Positions 7,514 through 14,766 of a stretch of DNA of 64,000 nt are shown one piece after another (position 1 is the first letter of the stretch; each line of letters begins with the position of its first letter). The stretch is from JAFGOG01 sp034429215 (lineage in GTDB: Bacteria > Chloroflexota > Anaerolineae > JAAYZQ01): NCBI GenBank assembly GCA_034429215.1, contig DAOUGI010000093.1, positions 1 to 64,000 of the forward strand. The letters run 5' to 3'. The notes under the pieces were generated by a model. That model made no database searches. It was not told the DNA's origin and was given only the letters and a program-made list of their open reading frames with translations. Made by a program: the position numbers and the translations under genes.

Positions 7514-10273
7514 CTAATCACCAGCGGGATTCAAGATCTGCTCAACCAGCCTCGGCACCAGCGTCAGTGCCTCCCCCAGCCGGCTCGCGTCGCGGCCACC
7601 CGCCTGGGCCAGCGTGGGTCGTCCGCCGCCGCCGCCGCCGACCACCTGGGCAGCCTGCTGGATCAGCGCCCCGGCCTTAAGCCCGCGCTCTACCAGGTCA
7701 GGCGTTACCGCCGCCACCAGGTTGGGCTTGCCGTCGATGACGGCGCCCAACACAATCACCACCGAGCCAAGCCGGGTGCGGCACCAGTCGGTCATCTCGC
7801 GCAACGTATCCATGTCGGCCGCCTGAACCTGGGCAGCCAGCACCTTGACGCCCGCTACTTCCCGAACGCCCTGCAGCACCGCCTCAAACTCAAGGCGGGC
7901 CATCCCACGCCGCAGTTCGGCGCTCACCTTCTGCTGATCGTGGATCTCACCCATCAGCCGCAGCACGGCGCGCTCCACCTCTTCCGGCGGGCAGCCCAGA
8001 TGGGTGGCCGCTGCATCCAGCACGTTGAGCCGCTTCTGCACCAACTGGAACGCCGCATGCCCGGTGACCGCCTCGATGCGCCTCACCCCGGCGCCGACGC
8101 TCCCTTCCGACACGATGCGGAACAGGCCGATTTCGCCCGTCTGGTAGATGTGGATGCCGCCGCACAGCTCCTGGCTGAACGGCTCGCCCGGATCGCCGAT
8201 CCGGATCACCCTCACCTGGTCGCCGTACTTTTCGCCAAATAGAGCCATCGCCCCACCGGCGACCGCCTCCTTGTAGCTGGTGTGCGTCACTTCGAGCGGA
8301 TAATTGGCCAGGATAGCGTCGTTGACCGACTGCTCGACTGCGTCGATCTCCTCCTGGGTCATCATCACCCCGTGGGTAAAATCGAAACGCAGCCTCTCAG
8401 GCGTCACTAGAGAGCCAGCCTGTTGAACATGCTCGCCCAGGATATAGCGCAGCTCGCTGTGCAACAGGTGTGTGGCCGTGTGATTGCGGGCAATGTCCAT
8501 CCGCCGCTCCGCGTCGACCACCGCCCAGACCGGATCGCCCACTTGGGGCCGTCCGGTGGTTACCTGACCGGCGTGCACGATCAGGCCTGCTACCGGCTGG
8601 CGCATCTCCGTCACCTGGATCTCCCAACGCGGCTCCTGCTCGCCCTGGTTATAGCGGGCAATCGTCCCGGTGTCCGATACCTGGCCGCCGCTCTCCACGT
8701 AAAACGGGGTAGCAGCCAGCACAACCTCAACCTGGTCGCCTTCGGCCGCCTGTGTCACCGGCTGTCCGTCATGCAACACGGCCAGCACCACCGTCTCCAG
8801 CTCGGCGGCTTCGCGGCTCAGATACTCGACGCCGTCTGGCCCGAGCCCACCCTGCGCCTTGAGCGCCTCCAGCAGCCGGGCATAGCTATCCAGCTCCTTG
8901 CCGTTGGTCGACACAAACTGCTGCATGGCCCGACCCCGCGCCCGCTGCTCGTCCAATGAGGCCTTGAAACCGGCCTCGTCCACCGTGAAATTCCGCTCGG
9001 CCGCGACATCCTTGGTCAGGTCCAGCGGAAAGCCAAAGGTATCGTACAGCCGGAACGCCTCGCTGCCGGGGATGACCGTTTCGCCCCGTTCCTGGAGCCC
9101 GGCCATGATCTCGTCGAGAAGCGCCAATCCCACACCCAGCGTTCGCTGGAAACGCTCCTCTTCCTGGCGGATGACGTTCAAGATAAAGTCGCGGCGGCGA
9201 TGGAGATCGGTATAGTGGCCTCCCATTATGTCAATTACCGTCTTGGCTATCTCACCCAGGAACGGCTCGGTGAAACCGACCTTGCGCCCAAAACGAGCCG
9301 CCCGGCGCAGGATCATGCGCAGCACATAGTTGCGCCCTTCGTTGCCCGGGATCACCCCGTCGCCCACCAGAAAAGTCACGCTGCGGCCATGATCGGCGAT
9401 GATCCGATAAGAGGTCCTGTTGCGGGCCGCCTCTTCGTCGCTGTGGCCCAGCAGCTCCTGGATCCGCCGCAGGATCGGCACAAACAGATCGGTGTCATAG
9501 TTGGCCGGCACGTCCTGCGAAATGGCCGTCACCCGGTCCAGGCCCAACCCCGTGTCGATATGCTTGGCCGGCAGTGGGTGCAGCTCGCCCTGGGCATCGC
9601 GGTTGTACTGGATAAAGACCAGGTTCCAGATCTCCAGGTAACGAGTGCAGTCGCCGTTGACCTGGCACACGTGGCCGGGCACCCCCTTTTTGTTACAGTG
9701 CTCAGGCCCGCGGTCATAGTGGATCTCGCTGCAAGGCCCGCACGGACCGGTAGGCCCCATCGACCAAAAGTTGTCCGTGCGCCCGCTGCGCAGGATATGG
9801 TCGCGGGCAATGTCGGTCTCGTTCTGCCAGTGGGTCAGCGCCTCCTCGTCCATCGGCAGCGTGCCCTGATCGTCTTCAAAGATGGTGGCCCACAGCAGAG
9901 ACTTGTCCATGTGCCACACGCTGGTGACCAGCTCCCAGGCCCAGGCGATCGCCTCCCGCTTGTAATAGTCGCCGAACGACCAGTTGCCCATCATCTCAAA
10001 GAAGGTATGATGGTAGGGTGAGACACCCACCTCCTCCAGGTCGTTCAGGTGGCCCGACACCCGCATGCACTTTTGGGCATCGGTCACCCGCCGGGAGCGC
10101 GGTTCCTCCAATCCAAGAAAGTAATTCTTGAACTGGTTCATCCCGGCGTTGGTTAACAGCAAGGTCGGATCGCCCACAGGCACAAGCGAGGCGCTGGGCA
10201 CAATCAGGTGATCCTTGCCGACAAAAAAGTCGAGAAAGCTTTGGCGTATTTCGGCGCCGGTCATCCTCTTCAT
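7514..10273 (-). CDS. alaS: Alanyl-tRNA synthetase
   Basis: 919 residues with the complete domain order: class II catalytic core (TNAGMNQFKNYFLG, HHTFFEMMGNWSFGDYYK), editing domain with the zinc-type HTATHLLH (about residue 595) and CGGIH (about 703), and a C-Ala domain ending in a glycine run, GGGGGGRPTLAQAGG. It charges tRNA-Ala and clears mischarged Ser/Gly. The ATG at 10273 has AGAGG upstream; a second ATG three codons in (MTGAEIRQ) is the family's usual beginning. A sigma-A-type promoter and a leader hairpin lie upstream. It heads the strand carrying the FtsA-like gene, ruvX and mltG. Confidence 0.98.
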   Translation of the reverse strand: MKRMTGAEIRQSFLDFFVGKDHLIVPSASLVPVGDPTLLLTNAGMNQFKNYFLGLEEPRSRRVTDAQKCMRVSGHLNDLEEVGVSPYHHTFFEMMGNWSFGDYYKREAIAWAWELVTSVWHMDKSLLWATIFEDDQGTLPMDEEALTHWQNETDIARDHILRSGRTDNFWSMGPTGPCGPCSEIHYDRGPEHCNKKGVPGHVCQVNGDCTRYLEIWNLVFIQYNRDAQGELHPLPAKHIDTGLGLDRVTAISQDVPANYDTDLFVPILRRIQELLGHSDEEAARNRTSYRIIADHGRSVTFLVGDGVIPGNEGRNYVLRMILRRAARFGRKVGFTEPFLGEIAKTVIDIMGGHYTDLHRRRDFILNVIRQEEERFQRTLGVGLALLDEIMAGLQERGETVIPGSEAFRLYDTFGFPLDLTKDVAAERNFTVDEAGFKASLDEQRARGRAMQQFVSTNGKELDSYARLLEALKAQGGLGPDGVEYLSREAAELETVVLAVLHDGQPVTQAAEGDQVEVVLAATPFYVESGGQVSDTGTIARYNQGEQEPRWEIQVTEMRQPVAGLIVHAGQVTTGRPQVGDPVWAVVDAERRMDIARNHTATHLLHSELRYILGEHVQQAGSLVTPERLRFDFTHGVMMTQEEIDAVEQSVNDAILANYPLEVTHTSYKEAVAGGAMALFGEKYGDQVRVIRIGDPGEPFSQELCGGIHIYQTGEIGLFRIVSEGSVGAGVRRIEAVTGHAAFQLVQKRLNVLDAAATHLGCPPEEVERAVLRLMGEIHDQQKVSAELRRGMARLEFEAVLQGVREVAGVKVLAAQVQAADMDTLREMTDWCRTRLGSVVIVLGAVIDGKPNLVAAVTPDLVERGLKAGALIQQAAQVVGGGGGGRPTLAQAGGRDASRLGEALTLVPRLVEQILNPAGD

Positions 10274-10307
10274 ACAGCTTCTACCTCTTCTAGAACGTCG
10301 TATGCCG

Positions 10308-10350
10308 GCCGGCCAAGTCCCGCCTGAGAGGTCGGGAGGGTTTGGCCGGC
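10308..10350 (-). promoter_or_regulatory. Leader hairpin upstream of alaS
   Basis: Arms GCCGGCCAA (10308-10316) and TTGGCCGGC (10342-10350) enclose a second stem TCCCG/CGGGA. The structure would sit at the very 5' end of the alaS transcript. It lacks the T-box consensus, so the role (mRNA stability, attenuation, or a mere palindromic repeat) is open. Confidence 0.4.
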
Positions 10351-10362
10351 AAGTCAGCGGCC

Positions 10363-10391
10363 ATTGTACTGTAAGTCAGGATAGATGTCAA
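10363..10391 (-). promoter_or_regulatory. Sigma-A-type promoter of alaS
   Basis: On the minus strand, TTGACA (10386-10391), a 17-base spacer and TACAAT (10363-10368). This gives a start near 10356 and a leader of about 80 bases. Confidence 0.7.
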
Positions 10392-10402
10392 AAACAGTAA
10401 GA

Positions 10403-10424
10403 CCTGTCAGGTTTAGGAAAACCT
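10403..10424 (-). terminator. Weak stem-loop(s) after the SagB-like gene
   Basis: Two short overlapping palindromes, ACCTG-T-CAGGT and AGGTTT-loop-AAACCT, lie 23-44 bases past the stop of the SagB-like gene, with a run of five T a little further downstream. Either a poor terminator or a dispersed palindrome. Confidence 0.3.
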
Positions 10425-10446
10425 TATAGATCTGGCCCAAAATAAC

Positions 10447-11205
10447 TCAGCGTTTCCCAACCGGAGCCAAGTAGAGCGTGAACTCTTTGTCACCGTCCAC
10501 GCCCAAGAGCCGGTCGCACGCCTCCTGGTGATAGGCAGCGATCGCGCACGTGCCCAGGCCGAGGCTCTCGCAGGCCAGGTACAGGTTCTGGCAGACGTGC
10601 CCGGCATCGATGGCGATCACCTTGTGCGCGGCCAGATCGTAACGCCATTCCATGCGGGCCGGGATGGCCGTCCAGAAAAAGGTCACGGCGGCAAGGGCGA
10701 CAAACCGTTGCCCCAGGCAGGCGACCGCGGCGCGCTGCCCGATCTGTGGGTCGACGACCAGTTGGGCTAACTGACTGTCGAAGGGCAGATAGCGGTACAG
10801 CCCGGCCGGCAGCCCTTCGACACGGCTGACTGCCAGGTAGGTCTCGAAAGCATGGCGCGCCCCCGCCGAGGGCACGGTCCGGCGGGCGCTGACCGGATTC
10901 AGCATGTGGCGCACCCCCTGGGTCGCCCACAACAGGGCAGACAGCTCATCGAGGGTTAGCGGGGCGGCCTCAAAGTGGCGCACGCTTTCCCGGCGGGCGA
11001 TCGCCTCGCCCACCGGCATCCGGCCCAGCCGAGCCAGGGCTTCGCCCCCATCGGGCAGGTCGATACGGACCGCCTCCGGCGGGCAGGGCGCCTGCAGCGG
11101 CGGCGGCGGCAGACCCTGGCTCTGATCGGTCTGGGAAAAGTCGATCTGGAGCCGGATCGAGTCCTTTAGAAAGAAACGGTTCGCTTCAAAACGTGAGTCA
11201 GGCAT
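10447..11205 (-). CDS. SagB/ThcOx-type nitroreductase-fold dehydrogenase
   Basis: 252-residue FMN-dependent nitroreductase-fold protein. RRESVRHFEAAPLTLDELSALLWATQGV matches the SagB family entry, PSAGARHAFETYLAV follows, and LYLACESLGLGTCAIAAY is the conserved C-terminal helix region. Family members oxidise azolines in thiazole/oxazole peptide pathways, but stand-alone copies without a YcaO or precursor gene, as here, are common and of unknown substrate. It diverges from the LCP gene across a 173-base spacer. Confidence 0.8.
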   Translation of the reverse strand: MPDSRFEANRFFLKDSIRLQIDFSQTDQSQGLPPPPLQAPCPPEAVRIDLPDGGEALARLGRMPVGEAIARRESVRHFEAAPLTLDELSALLWATQGVRHMLNPVSARRTVPSAGARHAFETYLAVSRVEGLPAGLYRYLPFDSQLAQLVVDPQIGQRAAVACLGQRFVALAAVTFFWTAIPARMEWRYDLAAHKVIAIDAGHVCQNLYLACESLGLGTCAIAAYHQEACDRLLGVDGDKEFTLYLAPVGKR

Positions 11206-11287
11206 GGCTGAAACCTCCCCAGGGCAAGCATTCTCCTATCTCCCGCGCAGCATTGTACACCCAACGGCGCGGCAGGTCAACACACGC

Positions 11288-11316
11288 TTGACCCTGCCCG
11301 GCGTCTGTGCTAGAAT
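11288..11316 (+). promoter_or_regulatory. Sigma-A-type promoter of the LCP gene
   Basis: TTGACC (11288-11293), 17 bases, TAGAAT (11311-11316), placed 62 bases before the start codon. Confidence 0.55.
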
Positions 11317-11378
11317 GCCGGAATGGCTGACGCACAAAAGACCCATTACCCTGAACAGCTCTGGCGCGGAGCACAACC

Positions 11379-12395
11379 ATGAAAGAAAAGATGTGGGTGC
11401 CCGCCCCTCCCGCCGAGCGCCACCCTCCTGCAAGAGGGCGCAACGCCCCGGTCAAGCCATCCGCCAGGCCGCCGCAGAAACGGTCCAAGGGCTGCCGAGG
11501 CCCGCTGCTGGCAGCGCTGGTCATCGTCGCGGGCCTGATCGCGTTGTGCGCAGTGGCGGTGGTGGCCCTTCCAGGCATTCTGTCACCCGGCGGTGGCGGC
11601 CAGACCAACCTCATGCTGCTGGGGATCGATCGGCGAGATGGGGCTAGCTGGGGCTACCGGACCGACACGATCATCCTCGTCAGGGTCGATCCAGACAACG
11701 GGGTGACCGGCATGCTGTCGATCCCCCGCGACTTGCAGGTGGCGATCCCGGGCTATGGGGAGGATCGGATCAATACCGCCAATGTGTGGGGCTCTCAGGA
11801 AAAGGATCCGGAGGCCGGGCCGGCCCTGCTGAGAGCGACCATCGAGGGCAATTTCGGCATTCCGATCGACGGCTACCTGATGATCGACTTTCACGCTTTT
11901 GTCCGGATCGTTGATGCGTTGGGGGGCATCGACGTGGACGTGCCCGAGACTTTGCACGATACCCGCTACCCGGATCCCAAGCCGGCGGACCCCTACGCCT
12001 TCAAGACCGTGCATTTTGATGCCGGCCGGCAGCACATGGATGGGACACGGGCCATCGAGTATGCCCGCTCGCGGATGAGCACGAGCGACTTTGACCGGGC
12101 CAAGAGGCAGCAGTCGATCCTGCTGGCCGCCCGCAAAAAAGCGTTGAGCCCTGGGGGGATCGTGCGCTGGCCCGCAGCGGCAGCAGCGGTACTGACGGGG
12201 GTCAGGACCGACCTGAAGGTGAGGGATCTGCTCGGGGTAGCCCTCCTGGCCGCGCGGACCGACCCGGCCGGCATCCAACAGGTGGTGCTCGAGCACCCGC
12301 TGGTGACCAGCTACCAGCGCGCAGATGGGGCGGCGGTGCAGCTGCCGAACTGGGATCTGATCAACCCGGTCATAGAAGAGCTGTTTGGCCCTTAA
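11379..12395 (+). CDS. LytR-CpsA-Psr (LCP) family cell-wall polymer ligase
   Basis: 338 residues: a basic, proline-rich cytoplasmic tail, one membrane helix (LLAALVIVAGLIALCAVAVVAL, about residues 45-66) and an external LCP domain. The family signatures are in order: LMLLGIDRR, YRTDTIILVRVDP, GMLSIPRDLQV, INTANVWG, GIPIDGYLMIDF, and the Arg-rich IEYARSRMSTSDFDRAKRQQ. LCP enzymes move polymers from lipid carriers to peptidoglycan or to proteins outside the membrane. The MerB-like gene follows after 71 bases, possibly on the same transcript. Confidence 0.93.
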   Translation: MKEKMWVPAPPAERHPPARGRNAPVKPSARPPQKRSKGCRGPLLAALVIVAGLIALCAVAVVALPGILSPGGGGQTNLMLLGIDRRDGASWGYRTDTIILVRVDPDNGVTGMLSIPRDLQVAIPGYGEDRINTANVWGSQEKDPEAGPALLRATIEGNFGIPIDGYLMIDFHAFVRIVDALGGIDVDVPETLHDTRYPDPKPADPYAFKTVHFDAGRQHMDGTRAIEYARSRMSTSDFDRAKRQQSILLAARKKALSPGGIVRWPAAAAAVLTGVRTDLKVRDLLGVALLAARTDPAGIQQVVLEHPLVTSYQRADGAAVQLPNWDLINPVIEELFGP

Positions 12396-12466
12396 CTCGG
12401 CCCAAGCATCGCCGGATTGAAAGGACGGCAAGGGATATCAAGGGGGAGCAGAAAGGAGATCTGACC

Positions 12467-13204
12467 ATGGACGAGAGTATGCTGATAGGGTTATGGCGGC
12501 TGGCGATTCCCATCCCGCCGGCGGTATGGAAGAAAAGGGACCAAGGCGGAGGAGATCCCTTGGGATTCATGACTGAAGCACACCACCGGGTCCGCGATTT
12601 CGCCGTCCTGGAGCTGACCCGGAGCGAGAAACCCCTGCCCCCCGAGCGGATCGCTCAGGCATTGCAGCTCTCCCAAGCTCGCGTGGTAGAGATCCTCGAC
12701 GATCTGGAACAGCGCAAAACGTTCCTGTTTCGAAACGCCCAGGGGTCTGTGACATGGGCCTATCCCGTCACCGTCGATCCAACACCCCATCGGCTGTCCT
12801 TCAGCACGGGCGAACAGGTTTACGCGGCCTGAGCTTTCGATGCGATTGCAGTGCCCTTCGTGCAAGGGCAACTACGAGGCGAAAAGCTGTCCTTTGTCAT
12901 CCAGACCGAATGCGGTCATTGCCATCAGCCCTTCCAGATAGAGATCGACAGCGAGCTGAATTATCGTGCCGGGGAAGGGGCGACAGAGCCGCTGGTCTAT
13001 TCGCCGCTGCTGGACGTGCAAAAGCTGGAGCCAAGCATCATCGACGGCTTCTGAAGAAAGTCGATCTTCTTCTGGTCAGAAGAGCACGCCAAAGAATACC
13101 GGCGCCGGCACGGCGGGGAGCGGGGAGCCTATATGAGCTTGCCGCAGTGCATCCACTTTGTGCGAGAGTCGCAGAGCGCCCTGTTTGGGTTTCCGCGCCG
13201 CTGA
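12467..13204 (+). CDS. MerB-like protein with two in-frame UGA codons (candidate di-selenocysteine protein)
   Basis: The frame is open for 245 codons, except TGA at 12830 (codon 122) and at 13052 (codon 196); a third TGA at 13202 ends it. Read through, the product is a full organomercurial lyase homologue: N-terminal winged helix (PPERIAQALQLSQARVVEIL), then VYAA-U-AFDAIAVPF, aligned without gaps to YAWC96ALDTLIFPAL of plasmid R831b MerB. Both UGA codons match its catalytic cysteines (Cys96; Cys159 in FCCHVHFFAS versus F-U-RKSIFFWS), and Asp99 is kept (residue 125). A CGHC pair lies between them. AAAGGAG precedes the ATG by nine bases. MerB cleaves carbon-mercury bonds; the substrate here is unknown. 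Alternative: a pseudogene with two nonsense codons, unlikely given their positions. Confidence 0.75.
12852..12870 (+). promoter_or_regulatory. Candidate bacterial SECIS hairpin after the first UGA
   Basis: Perfect seven-pair stem TGCCCTT/AAGGGCA with loop CGTGC, beginning 19 bases after the UGA. The second loop base is G, and the loop starts 26 bases after the UGA. Both fit the general bacterial SECIS model of a short apical loop with an early G, 16-37 bases downstream. Confidence 0.6.
13067..13084 (+). promoter_or_regulatory. Candidate bacterial SECIS hairpin after the second UGA
   Basis: Stem TCTTCT/AGAAGA (plus a closing T-G pair) with loop GGTC, the same tetraloop as recalled for the E. 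coli fdhF element. The loop begins 19 bases after the UGA. A rival stem, GAAGAA/TTCTTC (13053-13058 with 13067-13072), could form instead, so folding should be checked. Confidence 0.6.
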
Positions 13205-13223
13205 ACAGGGGAGGTAGTGATAG

Positions 13224-14234
13224 ATGATCTCCAACATCCCTAAAGCAACTTTCCGGCGCTTTCAAGGAGAAGCCGATTATTCACTGATTTTGTCTATCCT
13301 GATGAAAAGCGCCAAAGCCGATCAGATTGTCGAAACGGCGTCGCTTGAAGATATCAAGGGTTGGTGTGCTCCATCTCCTCGCCTGGATCCAAATAATGAT
13401 ATCTCATTTGCTGTGTTGGACACCGAAGGTGGGGAACCCTCCGTCATTGGTTTCAGCCGTGTCAGCTGGTATACGGGGAAAGATGCACGGCTCTATTCCC
13501 AGACATGCTATCTGCTTTCGGGGTGGAGAGATCTGGGAATCTGGCCGGGGATGGTCAGACAAAATGAGCGCCGCTTGCAGGATATCGCGTCCGGCCATCC
13601 ATTCGTTCATCAACGCTTTTTCCAAGCCTGGGCGACACAGGCTCAGGCGAAATGGATTTCTGTGCTGGAAGGTGAAGGTTACCAGGCAGTGCGCCATTTC
13701 CACAACATGCTGCATCGGCTGGACGCCATCCCTGAACAACAAGTACCGGAAGGATTAGAGGTCAGGCCGGTACAAGCGGAGCACTACCGGAGCATTTGGG
13801 AAGCACAAAAGGAAGTCAACCAGGAGCTTTTTGAATATGTCGGCGAGAATTGGACTGAGGAGAGGTATCAATCTTGGCTGGCAGACCAATCACATACTCC
13901 CCAATTGTGGCAAGTAGCCTGGGATGGCGCCCAAGTGGCCGGGATGGTGCTCCCCCGCATTGATAAAGGGGAAAACCAAGAACTGGGACGAAAACGAGGC
14001 TATACGGAGCATGTTTTTGTTCGCCGTCCCTGGCGGCAGCGCGGTCTGGCCAAGGCGTTGGTGGTGCAAAGCTTGCAGGTTCTCAAAGAGCAGGGCATGG
14101 AAGAAGCGGAGCTGGGTGTCGATTCGGAAAACGAAAGCGGAGCATTTGGATTTTATTCAAGGCTGGGCTACGAAGCCTTTAGCACAGATATTTGGTTTCG
14201 CAAGCCGATGGACATGAATATGGGTGCTGCCTAA
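13224..14234 (+). CDS. Tandem GNAT-fold N-acetyltransferase
   Basis: 336 residues with two GNAT-like halves. The first (about 1-160) is degenerate; the second has the acetyl-CoA loop VRRPWRQRGLAKALVVQSL (Q/RxxGxA/G type), followed by LGVDSENESGAFGFYSRLGY. The two-domain plan resembles mycothiol-synthase-like proteins, but the substrate is unknown. GGGGAGG lies nine bases before the ATG. The gene starts 19 bases after the MerB-like frame. Its base composition looks visibly lower in GC than its neighbours, suggesting a separate acquisition. Confidence 0.8.
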   Translation: MISNIPKATFRRFQGEADYSLILSILMKSAKADQIVETASLEDIKGWCAPSPRLDPNNDISFAVLDTEGGEPSVIGFSRVSWYTGKDARLYSQTCYLLSGWRDLGIWPGMVRQNERRLQDIASGHPFVHQRFFQAWATQAQAKWISVLEGEGYQAVRHFHNMLHRLDAIPEQQVPEGLEVRPVQAEHYRSIWEAQKEVNQELFEYVGENWTEERYQSWLADQSHTPQLWQVAWDGAQVAGMVLPRIDKGENQELGRKRGYTEHVFVRRPWRQRGLAKALVVQSLQVLKEQGMEEAELGVDSENESGAFGFYSRLGYEAFSTDIWFRKPMDMNMGAA

Positions 14235-14242
14235 CCCTGGGG

Positions 14243-14758
14243 TCACATTGCGGCAGCAAACTCCGGGCGTTCTTTTGCCACTCCCTTGACCCCTTGCATC
14301 TTGCTCTCGTCAAACACGGCGATCATGAACGCTTCATCCGGCACTTTGCTGTACTCGCAGCGGATGCCATATTTCGAAGCCCTCTCAAACCCGAACTTTG
14401 GATAATAGCCCGGGTGACCGACTACTATCACAAAGGGCTCGCCGGCAATCCGCATCTCGTCGAGCCCTGCCCGCACGAGCGCCGATCCGACCCCTTTCCC
14501 CTGATACTGGGGGAGGACTGCCAGCGGCGCAAGGCCGGTTCCTACCAGGCTTGTCCCTTCATCTTCGATGATCGTTGGGGTAAAGAGTATATGGCCCACG
14601 ATCTTGCCTTCCTCTTCCGCTACCAACGAAACCCCCTCTGGACATGAATTCCGCAAGAGATCCACGACCTCGGCCTCTTCCTTCCGGCCAAAAGCTTGAT
14701 AGTTGGCCTCGTATATCTGCGGTTCGTCCCCTTGACGTTCTCTTCGTACAGTTGTCAT
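14243..14758 (-). CDS. GNAT N-acetyltransferase (YhbS type)
   Basis: 171 residues. GLAPLAVLPQYQGKGVGSAL is the acetyl-CoA binding motif (QxxGxG), then VIVVGHPGYYPKFGFE, the hallmark of the YhbS subgroup. Substrate unknown. The ATG at 14758 is preferred (MTTVRRERQGDE, AGAGGA just upstream) over a TTG four codons earlier. It overlaps nothing, is convergent with the tandem GNAT gene eight bases away, and follows the TPR gene by eight bases. Confidence 0.88.
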   Translation of the reverse strand: MTTVRRERQGDEPQIYEANYQAFGRKEEAEVVDLLRNSCPEGVSLVAEEEGKIVGHILFTPTIIEDEGTSLVGTGLAPLAVLPQYQGKGVGSALVRAGLDEMRIAGEPFVIVVGHPGYYPKFGFERASKYGIRCEYSKVPDEAFMIAVFDESKMQGVKGVAKERPEFAAAM

Positions 14759-14766
14759 AGGTCCTC

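Noticed and set aside
10274..10446. T-box riboswitch before alaS
   Set aside because: No T-box AGGGTGG-like sequence or matching specifier loop; only a hairpin is present.
10447..11205. Thiazole/oxazole-modified peptide cluster around the SagB-like gene
   Set aside because: No YcaO, SagC-like or precursor peptide gene nearby.
12830..13054. UGA read as Trp or Gly through a changed genetic code
   Set aside because: Many genes in the window end in TGA at the expected place, and this same gene ends in TGA at 13202, so UGA is a normal stop here.
12754..13227. Open plus-strand frame overlapping the MerB-like gene
   Set aside because: Its translation is Arg/Ala-rich without homology, while the overlapped frame has clear MerB homology across both UGA codons.
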